Part shown: piece by piece, positions 54,910 through 63,051 of the stretch
How the letters are laid out: every line of letters begins with the position of its first letter
How positions within the stretch are numbered: position 1 is the stretch's first letter
From: Nocardioides caldifontis
Lineage (GTDB): Bacteria > Actinomycetota > Actinomycetes > Propionibacteriales > Nocardioidaceae
Direction of reading: 5' to 3'
Assembly: GCF_008087345.1 (NCBI RefSeq)
Contig: NZ_ML701736.1
Coordinates: 375,187-439,186, forward strand
Length of the DNA: 64,000 nt
Notes under the pieces: generated by a model
The model's input: the letters and a program-made list of their open reading frames with translations, nothing else
Databases searched by the model: none
What the model was told of the DNA's origin: nothing
Made by a program: the position numbers and the translations under genes

Positions 54910-55572
54910 CTGAGCACCGCACCCCCGCTGCCGGCCGCCGTCCTCTGGGACATGGACGGGACCCTCGTCGACACCGAGCCCTACTGGGTCGCGGTCGAGA
55001 CCGGGCTCGTCGAGTCCCACGGCGGCACCTGGACGACCGAGCACGCGATGAACCTCGTCGGCAACGACCTCATGGACTCCGCGCGCTACATCCGGGAGCA
55101 CGGCGGGGTGGACCTCACCCCCGAGGAGATCGTCGAGGAGCTCCTCGACGGGGTGGTCGGCCACATCTCGCGGCAGGTGCCGTGGCGCCCCGGCGCGCGG
55201 GAGCTGTTGGGCGGGCTGCGGTCGTCCGGCGTCCGGTGCGCCCTGGTCACGATGTCGTACGAGCGGTTCGTCGCACCGGTCCTCGCCGCCCTCCCGAAGG
55301 GCTCCTTCGACGTCGTGGTGACCGGCGACGCCGTCTCCCGGGGCAAGCCCCACCCCGAGCCGTACCTGCACGCCGCCCGGCTCCTCGGCGTCGACCCCGC
55401 GCAGTGCCTGGCGATCGAGGACTCCAACACCGGCGCCCGCTCCGCCGAGGCCGCCGGCTGCCTCGTCGTCGTGGTCGAGAACCACGTCCCCGTCGCCCCG
55501 GGCGAGCGCCGCGTCTTCCTCCCGACCCTCGACGGCGTCTCGCCGACCGACCTCGCCGCCCTGACCCCCTGA
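54910..55572 (+). CDS. HAD-superfamily phosphatase (beta-phosphoglucomutase-like), apparent CTG start
   Basis: A 220-residue hydrolase. The nucleophile loop is LWDMDGTLVDTEP; the first Asp, the covalent nucleophile, lies before the only ATG (54952), so that ATG cannot be the start. The nearest workable start is CTG 54910 with GGAG 6-7 nt upstream. Motif II is LVTMSYER, motif III the Lys in GKPHPEPYL, and motif IV CLAIEDSNTGARSAEAAG. The cap domain sits between 15 and 85. It removes phosphate from a sugar phosphate or similar small molecule. Divergent from the iron importer. Confidence 0.85.
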   Translation: MSTAPPLPAAVLWDMDGTLVDTEPYWVAVETGLVESHGGTWTTEHAMNLVGNDLMDSARYIREHGGVDLTPEEIVEELLDGVVGHISRQVPWRPGARELLGGLRSSGVRCALVTMSYERFVAPVLAALPKGSFDVVVTGDAVSRGKPHPEPYLHAARLLGVDPAQCLAIEDSNTGARSAEAAGCLVVVVENHVPVAPGERRVFLPTLDGVSPTDLAALTP

Positions 55573-55703
55573 ACCGCCGGGTCGGCGCTCATACCGCGAC
55601 AGGACGGCCAGGTCGGCGTGGTCGTAGTACCGGCGGACAGTGGTGGGGCGCCCGCACCGCGACGCAGGGTTCCTCCACCAATCCACGACCACGGGAGGAC
55701 ACC

Positions 55704-56114
55704 ATGACCACGAGGACGAGCCCCGGGCGGTTCGGCGCCCTCGCGCTGGCGGCCGCCGCCACCGCGCTGCCCCTGACGCTGCTCACCGCGGTGCCGGCAT
55801 CGGCCAACGACGACGACGTCATCCGCCGCGGCGGCTGCAGCGGCGCCACGGACTGGAAGCTCAAGGCCAGCCCGGAGGACGGCCGGATCGAGGTCGAGGG
55901 CGAGATCGACAGCAACCGCAACGGCCAGGAGTGGCGGTGGCGGATGAAGCACAACGGCTCGCTGACCGCCAAGGGCACCAAGACCACCAGGGGCGCGAGC
56001 GGCTCGTTCGAGGTACGCCGGGTGGTGGTGGACCTCCGTGGCACCGACCGGCTCGTCTTCCGCGCGGTGGACAAGAGGAGCGGCGAGGTGTGCCGCGGGA
56101 CCGTGCGGTTCTGA
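55704..56114 (+). CDS. Small exported protein of unknown function
   Basis: A 136-residue protein with a signal peptide (about 1-35, cleavage after VPASAN-like sequence) and GGGAGG before ATG 55704. The mature domain of about 100 residues has two cysteines, one near each end (GGCSGAT and GEVCRGTV), and regular beta strands rich in Lys and Arg (TDWKLKASPEDGRIEVEGEI). Proteins with this pattern are frequent in the actinobacterial secretome; no function is known to me. Confidence 0.65.
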   Translation: MTTRTSPGRFGALALAAAATALPLTLLTAVPASANDDDVIRRGGCSGATDWKLKASPEDGRIEVEGEIDSNRNGQEWRWRMKHNGSLTAKGTKTTRGASGSFEVRRVVVDLRGTDRLVFRAVDKRSGEVCRGTVRF

Positions 56115-56129
56115 CGCACGACGTGCGTC
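56113..56129 (+). terminator. Stem-loop at the end of the exported-protein gene
   Basis: GACGCAC-GAC-GTGCGTC, a perfect 7-bp stem with a 3-nt loop that overlaps the stop codon. There is no T-run; it may attenuate read-through to the kinase. Confidence 0.4.
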
Positions 56130-56188
56130 GGACCTCCCTCCCGGGGGCGCCCCCACGTCGATACTGGGGGCGTCCCCGAGGAGGTCCC

Positions 56189-57475
56189 GTGTCCGCGTTG
56201 CGCAGCCCCGTCGTGCTCTTCCTCGCCACGGGGCTGCTGGCGCTCGTCGTGATCGTGGTCGGCACCAACCAGCTGTCGTCCGACGCGGCCGCCGACGAGG
56301 CGGTCGCGGACGCACGGGCAACCTCGGAGCTGCTGGCCAAGTCGGTGGTCGAGCCCGGGATGCCGCGCGGGCTCGTGGCGCTCGACCCGGGTGCCATCGA
56401 CCGCTTCGACCGGCAGGTCGGCCACCGCCTCTGGGTCACCGACGTCGACCGCGTGAAGATCTGGCGGGCCGACGGCACGATCCTCTGGTCGGACCAGCGT
56501 GAGCTCATCGGTGACCGGTTCCCGCTCGACGACGAGGCCCGCGAGGCGCTGGAGCAGGACAGCACGGTCGCCGAGATCTCGAACCTGCGGCGTCCGGAGA
56601 ACCGGTACGAGTGGGGGAAGGGCGGGCTGCTCGAGGTCTACACCCGCATCGAGTCGCCCGAGAAGGAGCCGCTGCTCTTCGAGGTCTACTACTCGGCGGA
56701 GACGATCACCGACCGGCAGGACGACATCTTCTCGCAGTTCCGTCCGATCACCCTCACGGCACTCGGGCTCGTCGTGCTCGTCGCGACGGGGCTGCTCTGG
56801 GCCCTCACCGGACGGCTGCGTCGCTCGGGCGAGGAGCGCGAGCGGCTGCTCCAGGCAGCGGTCGACGCCTCCGACGCCGAACGGGTGCGGATCGCCCGCG
56901 ACCTCCACGACGGCGTGGTCCAGGACCTCGCCGGCGCCACCTTCGCGGTCTCGGCGCTCGCCCGCTCGACCGAGCTCCCCGACCAGGCACGCGCCACCCT
57001 GGCCGGCGCGAGCCAGTCGCTGCGCGCCGGGATGCGCGGTCTGCGCTCGCTGATGGTGGAGATCTACCCACCCGACCTCGACGCCGACGGGCTGGCCGCG
57101 GCCCTCGACGACCTGCTCGCACCTGCGGCCGCGCAGGGCGTGACCGCCAGCGCCCGGGTCGCCGACGTCGGCGGCGCCAGCGACCACAGCATCGCGCTGG
57201 TCTGGCGGGTCGCCCAGGAGGCGGTGCGGAACGCACTGCGGCACAGCGGCGCGAGCAACCTCGACGTCGACGTCGCACGGGACGACGGCCGGCTGGTGCT
57301 CACGGTGACCGACGACGGCCGCGGGTTCGACCCGACCGAGGACCGGGAGCCCGGCCACTTCGGGCTGCGTGGCATGGGCGGCCTCATCGACGAGGCCGGC
57401 GGCCGGCTCGACGTACGCTCGGCGCCGGGCGCGGGCACGACGATCCGCCTCGAGGTGGACGGGGGCCACGGATGA
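56189..57475 (+). CDS. Two-component sensor histidine kinase (HisKA_3)
   Basis: A 428-residue membrane kinase. Two transmembrane helices (about 7-25 and 187-210) flank an extracytoplasmic sensor domain of about 160 residues (with VKIWRADGTILWSD, a PAS/CACHE-like strand). The HisKA_3 domain has phospho-acceptor His240 in IARDLHDGVVQDLAG; the ATPase domain has WRVAQEAVRNALRHS, DDGRGFDP and GLRGMGGLIDEAGG. GTG 56189 is supported by GAGGAGG 6 nt upstream. It is coupled to the regulator gene by an ATGA overlap. Confidence 0.92.
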   Translation: MSALRSPVVLFLATGLLALVVIVVGTNQLSSDAAADEAVADARATSELLAKSVVEPGMPRGLVALDPGAIDRFDRQVGHRLWVTDVDRVKIWRADGTILWSDQRELIGDRFPLDDEAREALEQDSTVAEISNLRRPENRYEWGKGGLLEVYTRIESPEKEPLLFEVYYSAETITDRQDDIFSQFRPITLTALGLVVLVATGLLWALTGRLRRSGEERERLLQAAVDASDAERVRIARDLHDGVVQDLAGATFAVSALARSTELPDQARATLAGASQSLRAGMRGLRSLMVEIYPPDLDADGLAAALDDLLAPAAAQGVTASARVADVGGASDHSIALVWRVAQEAVRNALRHSGASNLDVDVARDDGRLVLTVTDDGRGFDPTEDREPGHFGLRGMGGLIDEAGGRLDVRSAPGAGTTIRLEVDGGHG

Positions 57476-58116
57476 CCGACAGGACCGAGGACGGCTCGTT
57501 GCGCGTCGTGCTTGTCGACGACCACGCCGTGGTGCGCCGCGGTCTGGCCGAGCTGCTCGCCAGTGCCTCGGACATCGAGGTCGTCGGCACCGCCGGTGAC
57601 GGCGAGGAGGCGCTCGGGGTCGTGGGGGAGACCCACCCCGACGTGGTGCTGATGGACCTGCAGATGCCGCGCACCGACGGTGTCGAGGCCACCCGTCGGC
57701 TCCTCGCGTCCGGCTTCGACACGCAGGTGCTGGTGCTCACGTCGTACAGCGACAGCGAGCGGATCCTGGCCGCGCTCGACGCGGGTGCGGTCGGCTACCT
57801 GCTCAAGGACGCCGATCCCGACGACGTCATCGAGGGGGTGCGCGCGGTGGCCCGCGGCGAGTCACCGTTGCACCCCAAGGCCGCCCGCGAGCTGCTGCTC
57901 GCCCGCAGCCGCCCCGCGGAGCCGAAGGCCGCGCTCACCCCGCGCGAGGCCGACGTGCTGCGCCTGGTCCGGCTGGGGCTGGCCAACAAGCAGATCGCGC
58001 GCCGGCTCGGGATCAGCGAGCGGACCGTCAAGGCCCACCTGACCTCCGCTTTCCAGCGGATCGGCGTGCAGGACCGCACGCAGGCGGCGCTCTGGGCCGA
58101 GCGCCACGGTCTCTGA
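57472..58116 (+). CDS. NarL/LuxR-family response regulator
   Basis: A 214-residue regulator. The receiver domain has the acidic pair LVDDH, phospho-acceptor Asp62 (VLMDLQMPRTDG) and Lys in YLLKDADP. The LuxR domain (about 150-210) has LTPREADVLRLVRLGLANKQ and the recognition helix ISERTVKAHL. It overlaps the kinase gene by 4 nt and is its cognate partner. The next gene, an oligopeptide-binding protein, has its own promoter, so a link between them is only positional. Confidence 0.92.
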   Translation: MTDRTEDGSLRVVLVDDHAVVRRGLAELLASASDIEVVGTAGDGEEALGVVGETHPDVVLMDLQMPRTDGVEATRRLLASGFDTQVLVLTSYSDSERILAALDAGAVGYLLKDADPDDVIEGVRAVARGESPLHPKAARELLLARSRPAEPKAALTPREADVLRLVRLGLANKQIARRLGISERTVKAHLTSAFQRIGVQDRTQAALWAERHGL

Positions 58117-58193
58117 CCGATCGGCGGCGACACCGCAGGAAATCGTTGCCGATTCGCGACCTCACGGTGGCCGATCTCCTGCTGTCGGAGGGC

Positions 58194-58199
58194 TAGCGT
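58194..58199 (+). promoter_or_regulatory. -10 element TAGCGT and upstream inverted repeat of the peptide importer
   Basis: TAGCGT at 58194-58199 lies 63 nt before the binding-protein start. A long-spaced inverted repeat, CAGGAAATCG (58136-58145) with CGATCTCCTG (58172-58181), 9 of 10 bases complementary, sits just upstream. It may be an operator or part of the terminator after the response regulator. Confidence 0.35.
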
Positions 58200-58262
58200 G
58201 CCCACGTCCCTGCGCGGAACGGCCGGTCGGCCGCGGACCGTGCGATCCCCGAGGAGTGAGGT

Positions 58263-59882
58263 GTGAGGGTGAACCGCAGACGAAAGGTGCTGGCCCTGGC
58301 CGGCGCCGGTGTGCTGGTCGCATCGCTGGCCGCCTGTGGCGGCGACGACGGTGGCGACGGTGGCAGCGGCGGCGACGGGGGCGGCGGCGAGTCCTGGATC
58401 CTCGGCACGACCGAGTCGATCACCGCGATGGACCCGGCCGGCTCCTACGACATGGCGTCGTGGAACATGCAGTACTCCCTGTTCGAGCAGCTGCTGGTCA
58501 CGCCTCCGGGCGAGAGCGAGCCGGTCGGCGACGCCGCGGAGTCGTGCGACTACGACGACTCGCAGACGATCACCTGCACGCTCCGCGAGGGGCTGACGTT
58601 CTCCAACGGCAACGAGCTGACCTCCTCCGACGTCAAGTTCTCCTTCGAGCGCAACATCACCATCGCCGACCCGAACGGCGCCTCGGTGCTGCTCGGCCAG
58701 CTGATGGACCCCGACGCCGAAGCGCAGACGATGCGCGAGGACGCCATCGAGACGCCGGACGACCGCACCGTGGTCTTCCACCTGAACTCGCCGGACACGA
58801 CGTTCCTCAAGCTGCTGTCGACCGCGGTCACCTCCATCGTCGACGAGGAGACCTTCCCTGCCGACTCGCTGCTCGACGACGCCGACGTCGTCGGCTCCGG
58901 CCCCTACACCCTGAGCCAGTACAAGGCCGGCGAGCAGGCGGTCCTCGAGGCAAACGAGAGCTACGACGGTGAGCGCACGCCGCAGGCCGCCCAGGTGTTC
59001 GTGCAGTACTTCAGCGACTCCACGCCGCTGAAGGAGGCCATCGACACCGGCCAGATCGACATCGCCTGGCGGACCCTCAGCCCGACCGACCTCACCGACC
59101 TCCAGGAGAACGGCGAGGCCGAGGTCATCGAGGGCGAGGGCGCGGAGTTCCGCTACTGGGTCTTCCAGCTCGGGACGCCGACCGGCAAGGAGCTCGCGGT
59201 CCGCCAGGCCGTGGCCCAGCTCATCGACCGCGACACGATCGCGCAGGACGCCTACGACGGCACCGTCTCGCCGGCGTACTCCATCGTCCCGCCGGGCTTC
59301 ACCGGCCAGAAGGACTCCTTCTCCGAGATGTACGGCGACGCGCCGGACGTCGACGCGGCGACGAAGACCCTCGCCGACGCCGGTGTGAAGACTCCGGTCG
59401 ACATCACGCTCGGCTACACCCCGACCCACTACGGCCCCAACGCGGTCGACGAGGCGACGGAGCTGTCCGAGCAGCTGAAGGCGAGCGGGCTGTTCAACCC
59501 GAAGATCGAGCAGGCCGAGTGGGAGCAGTACCAGACCCTCTACAAGGAGAACGCCTACGACCTGTTCCAGCTCGGCTGGTACCCCGACATCCTGGACGCC
59601 GACAACTACCTGACCCCGTTCATCCGGGACGGCGGCTTCTACCAGAACAACTACTCCAGCGACGAGGTCAACGAGCTGCTGACCCAGGAGCTGGCCGAGA
59701 CCGACGCCGACGCGCGGGCCGAGATCATCGGCCAGCTGCAGGACATCGTGGCGCGGGACGTGCCGCTCGTCCCGTCGTGGTTCGGCAAGAACATCGCCGT
59801 CGCGGGACCGGGGATGAGCGGCGTCGAGGAGACCCTCGACCCGACGTACATCTTCCGGCTCTGGGCGATCAGCAAGGGCTGA
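58263..59882 (+). CDS. Peptide/nickel-type ABC transporter substrate-binding lipoprotein (OppA/DppA-like)
   Basis: A 539-residue lipoprotein (lipobox SLAACG) of the SBP_bac_5 family, followed by a Gly/Asp linker. Family motifs include ITAMDPAGSYDMASWNMQYS, LREGLTFSNGNELTSSDVKF and VGSGPYTLSQYKAGEQAVLE. The C-terminal half has the typical DAWYPD-like LGWYPDILDADNYLTPF. GTG 58263 has GAGGAG upstream; a GTG two codons later is also possible. It delivers di- or oligopeptides (or another hydrophilic solute) to the permeases downstream. Confidence 0.9.
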   Translation: MRVNRRRKVLALAGAGVLVASLAACGGDDGGDGGSGGDGGGGESWILGTTESITAMDPAGSYDMASWNMQYSLFEQLLVTPPGESEPVGDAAESCDYDDSQTITCTLREGLTFSNGNELTSSDVKFSFERNITIADPNGASVLLGQLMDPDAEAQTMREDAIETPDDRTVVFHLNSPDTTFLKLLSTAVTSIVDEETFPADSLLDDADVVGSGPYTLSQYKAGEQAVLEANESYDGERTPQAAQVFVQYFSDSTPLKEAIDTGQIDIAWRTLSPTDLTDLQENGEAEVIEGEGAEFRYWVFQLGTPTGKELAVRQAVAQLIDRDTIAQDAYDGTVSPAYSIVPPGFTGQKDSFSEMYGDAPDVDAATKTLADAGVKTPVDITLGYTPTHYGPNAVDEATELSEQLKASGLFNPKIEQAEWEQYQTLYKENAYDLFQLGWYPDILDADNYLTPFIRDGGFYQNNYSSDEVNELLTQELAETDADARAEIIGQLQDIVARDVPLVPSWFGKNIAVAGPGMSGVEETLDPTYIFRLWAISKG

Positions 59883-59922
59883 CCCGCTCGGCGGGGCACC
59901 CCGCCGCACCGTCAACCCCAGG

Positions 59923-59983
59923 AGGGTCCGGGGCTCCGGCCCCGGGCCCTCTACCCACGTCACGCGCCCGCATCGGGCGCGTG
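59923..59983 (+). terminator. Two consecutive stem-loops between binding protein and permease genes
   Basis: The first (59923-59933 with 59940-59950) has an 11-bp stem with one G-T pair; the second (59961-59969 with 59975-59983) has a perfect 9-bp stem. They lie inside the importer operon and would stop most transcripts or protect the 3' end of the binding-protein message, giving more binding protein than permease. Confidence 0.6.
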
Positions 59984-60002
59984 AACCAGGGAAAGGAACC
60001 GC

Positions 60003-61028
60003 ATGGCCTCCGCCGCACAGGGCTCGCTGCCGCGGTACGTCGTGCAGCGGCTGCTGCTGATGATCCCGATGATCTGGGTCGTCGTCACCGTGGTCTTCCT
60101 GCTGCTGCGCGTCGCTCCCGGCGACCCGGTCAGCGCCTCGGTGGGCGGCCGGCTCAGCGAGGAGGAGCTCGACCGGCGCCGCGAGGCGCTCGGCATCGAC
60201 CGGCCGCTGTGGCAGCAGTACCTCGAGTACCTCGGCGACGTCGCCCGCTTCCGGTTCGGTGAATCCCTCTCCGACAACCGGCCGATCACCTCGATCATCA
60301 TCGACAACGGTGGGGCCACGCTGACCCTGACCCTCGGCGCCTTCCTGGTGGCGCTCGTCATCGGCATCCCGCTCGGGCTGGTCGCCGGCCGACGCCGCGA
60401 CTCGGCGGCCGACGTGGGGATCCGGCTCTTCGGGATCACCAGCTACGCGGTGCCCGTCTTCGTCACCGGTCTGGTGCTCGTGCTCCTCGCCGGTGGCACG
60501 GGGTGGCCGACGTACGACATCGCCTCGCCGATCACGAAGTTCCAGGTCGAGCCGGTCACCCACATCCTGCTGGTGGACGCGTTGATCGCCGGCGACATGG
60601 GTGCCGTCGGTGACGTGCTCCAGCACCACGTCCTACCCTGCCTGACGCTGGGGCTGTTGCTCTGCGGCGTCTTCATCCGGCTGGTGCGGGTCAACCTGCT
60701 GATGACGATGAAGGGCGACTACGTCGAGGCGGCCCGTGCCCGCGGCATCCCGGAGCGCTACGTGGTCCGGCGCCACGCCTTCCGCAACGCGCTGGTCCCG
60801 CTGATCACGGTGCTCGGCCTGCAGGTCGCGCTCACCCTGGCCGGGGCGATCCTGACCGAGCGGACCTTCAACTGGCCGGGGCTCGGCACCCAGCTCGTCG
60901 ACTACCTCAATGCCCGTGACTATCCCGCGGTGCAGGGGCTGGTCACCTTCTTCGCGGTGATCGTCGTGGTCACCAGCCTGATCGTCGACATCGTCAACGC
61001 GCTCGTCGACCCGAGGGTGAGGTACTGA
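60003..61028 (+). CDS. Dipeptide/oligopeptide ABC transporter permease (DppB/OppB-like)
   Basis: A 341-residue inner-membrane permease with six helices. The N-terminal signature VVFLLLRVAPGDPVS and the coupling region RAARGIPERYVVRRHAFRNAL-like sequence (ARARGIPERYVVRRHAFRNA) followed by LVPLITVLGLQV are typical of DppB/OppB. GGAAAGGAACC precedes ATG 60003. Its TGA shares an A with the next start (TGATG), so translation is coupled. Confidence 0.93.
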   Translation: MASAAQGSLPRYVVQRLLLMIPMIWVVVTVVFLLLRVAPGDPVSASVGGRLSEEELDRRREALGIDRPLWQQYLEYLGDVARFRFGESLSDNRPITSIIIDNGGATLTLTLGAFLVALVIGIPLGLVAGRRRDSAADVGIRLFGITSYAVPVFVTGLVLVLLAGGTGWPTYDIASPITKFQVEPVTHILLVDALIAGDMGAVGDVLQHHVLPCLTLGLLLCGVFIRLVRVNLLMTMKGDYVEAARARGIPERYVVRRHAFRNALVPLITVLGLQVALTLAGAILTERTFNWPGLGTQLVDYLNARDYPAVQGLVTFFAVIVVVTSLIVDIVNALVDPRVRY

Positions 61029-61999
61029 TGCTCTCCCGGCTCCTCGGACCCATCCGCTCCACGACCGGCACTGCTCGGTGGCTGCTGGTCGCGGGCGTGG
61101 CGATCACCGGCGTCTTCGTGCTGATGGCGCTGCTCGCGCCGTGGATCACCCCGACCGACTTCGCGCAGCGCAGCGTCGACGGCGTCAAGCTCCCGAAGCT
61201 AGCCTCGCCGTCCGGCGAGCACTGGTTCGGCACCAACGACCAGTTCTACGACATCTTCTCGCGCGTCGTCTGGGGCGCCCGGACGGCGCTCACGGTGATC
61301 GTGCTGTCGGTGCTCTTCTCGCTGGTCATCGGCGTCGTGCTCGGCCTGGTGTCCGGCTACGTCGGCGGGTGGACCGACCGGCTGCTGGTCTTCCTCACCG
61401 ACGCCCTCTACGCGTTCCCCAGCCTGCTGCTGGCGATCGTCTTCTCGTTCGTGCTCAGCAACGCGCTGGGTGGTGGCGTCGTCGCCGCCGCGCTGTCGCT
61501 CACCGTGGTCTACATCCCGCAGTACTTCCGGGTGGTCCGCAACACCACGGTCTCCGCGCGCGAGGCGACGTACGTCGAGGCGGCGCGGGCGATCGGCGCG
61601 AAGGACACCACGATCATGAGCCGCTACCTGTTCGGCAACGTCGTGCAGTCCGTCCCGGTCATCGGCACCCTGAACGCCGCCGACGCGCTCGCGACGCTGG
61701 CGGGGCTCGGGTTCCTGGGCTTCGGCATCCAGCCCAACGAGGCCGCCGAGTGGGGCTACGACATCGAGCGGGCGCTCGACGACGCCCAGGCCGGCGTGTG
61801 GTGGCCGGCGATCTTCCCCGGCGCGGCGATCGCGTTGCTGGTCATCGGGCTGACGCTGATCGGCGAGGGGCTCAACGAGACGGTCAACCCGGCGCTGCGG
61901 CGGCGCAGGCTCCAGGAGGTCGTCATGCCGGCCCGGGGGCTCGCCACCAGCGGCGTGGCCGCCGCGGGGACGGCCGACGGAACGGAGGGGGAGCGGTGA
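61028..61999 (+). CDS. Dipeptide/oligopeptide ABC transporter permease (DppC/OppC-like)
   Basis: A 323-residue permease with six helices. HWFGTNDQFYDIFSRVVWGAR is the DppC/OppC signature after the first helix, and the coupling loop reads EAARAIGAKDTTIMSRYLF. The C-terminal helix region is TLIGEGLNETVNPALRRRRL. It pairs with the permease upstream and overlaps the ATPase gene downstream (GTGA). Confidence 0.93.
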   Translation: MLSRLLGPIRSTTGTARWLLVAGVAITGVFVLMALLAPWITPTDFAQRSVDGVKLPKLASPSGEHWFGTNDQFYDIFSRVVWGARTALTVIVLSVLFSLVIGVVLGLVSGYVGGWTDRLLVFLTDALYAFPSLLLAIVFSFVLSNALGGGVVAAALSLTVVYIPQYFRVVRNTTVSAREATYVEAARAIGAKDTTIMSRYLFGNVVQSVPVIGTLNAADALATLAGLGFLGFGIQPNEAAEWGYDIERALDDAQAGVWWPAIFPGAAIALLVIGLTLIGEGLNETVNPALRRRRLQEVVMPARGLATSGVAAAGTADGTEGER

Positions 62000-63051
62000 G
62001 CGTGCCCACGACAGCCAGCAGCGGACCGGTGGTCCGCGCCGAGGACGTCCGCGTCTGGTACGGCACCGAGCGCGGCCCGGTCCGCGCCGTCGACGGTGTC
62101 ACGTTCGACCTGCGCCCGGGGGAGATCCTCGGGCTGGTGGGGGAGTCCGGCTGCGGCAAGTCGACGCTGGGTCGCGGGCTGCTCGGGCTGCTGCCCGACG
62201 GCGCGAAGATGGACGGCGCCCTGGAGTTCCGCGGCGAGAACCTGCTGACGCTCTCCAAGCGCGAGCTCGCCGAGCGGCGCGGGGTCGACCTCGGCATGAT
62301 CTTCCAGGAGCCGCTGACCCGGCTGAACCCGCTGATGCGGATCAGCGAGCACTTCCGGGAGACGCTGCGGACCCACGAGCCGGGGCTCTCCAAGGCGGAG
62401 ATGGACCGGCGCGCCCTCGACGTGCTGCGTCGGATGGGCATCCCGCCGACCCGCTACCGCTCGTACCCGCACGAGTTCTCCGGCGGGATGCGGCAGCGGC
62501 TGATGATCGCCCTCGCGCTGGTGCTCCGCCCGGCGTTCGTGGTCGCCGACGAGCCGACCACGGCCCTCGACGTGCTCGTCGAGGCGCAGATCATCCGGAT
62601 CCTCCACGACCTCCGCCGCGAGTTCGAGACCTCGTTGCTGCTGATCACCCACAACCTCGGCATCGTCGCGGAGGCCTGCGACCGGGTCGCCGTGATGTAC
62701 GCCGGAGAGATCGTGGAAATCGGCGACGCTCGCCAGGTCTTCAGCGACCCGCAGCACCCGTACACCCGCGAGCTGCTCCGGTCGACGATCTCGCTGTCCA
62801 CCACCGGGCTGCACTACATCCCCGGGGCGCCGCCGGACCTCGTCGAGCCGCCACCGGCCTGCAAGTTCCACCCCCGGTGCCCGGACGCGATGCAGGTCTG
62901 CGCTACCCGGTGGCCGGCGCCCGTACAGCTTCCCGCCGGCTCGCGGGCGCAGTGCTGGGCCGCGGAGGAGCGCAACCGGCTGATCCGCCTGACCGAGGAC
63001 GAGCGCCGCCCGCTCGAGCGAAGGGAGCTGTCCGTTGCCGACGAAGCCTGA
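61996..63051 (+). CDS. Dipeptide/oligopeptide ABC transporter ATP-binding protein (DppD/OppD-like)
   Basis: A 351-residue ATPase. Walker A GESGCGKST, signature FSGGMRQRLMIALAL, Walker B VVADEPTTALD and switch His ITHNLGI are intact. The C-terminal oligo_HPY extension (HPYTRELLRSTISL, then CKFHPRCPDAMQVC) has the cysteines that bind an iron-sulfur cluster in some relatives. GTG 61996 overlaps the permease stop. It forms a heterodimer with the ATPase encoded next. Confidence 0.93.
   Translation: MSVPTTASSGPVVRAEDVRVWYGTERGPVRAVDGVTFDLRPGEILGLVGESGCGKSTLGRGLLGLLPDGAKMDGALEFRGENLLTLSKRELAERRGVDLGMIFQEPLTRLNPLMRISEHFRETLRTHEPGLSKAEMDRRALDVLRRMGIPPTRYRSYPHEFSGGMRQRLMIALALVLRPAFVVADEPTTALDVLVEAQIIRILHDLRREFETSLLLITHNLGIVAEACDRVAVMYAGEIVEIGDARQVFSDPQHPYTRELLRSTISLSTTGLHYIPGAPPDLVEPPPACKFHPRCPDAMQVCATRWPAPVQLPAGSRAQCWAAEERNRLIRLTEDERRPLERRELSVADEA

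Noticed and set aside
54952-55572. HAD phosphatase starting at ATG 54952
   Set aside because: This start removes the catalytic nucleophile Asp of the D-x-D motif.
57795-60629. A 944-codon minus-strand frame over the response regulator and peptide-binding protein
   Set aside because: Shadow frame; the plus-strand genes have full domain structure and signal peptide.
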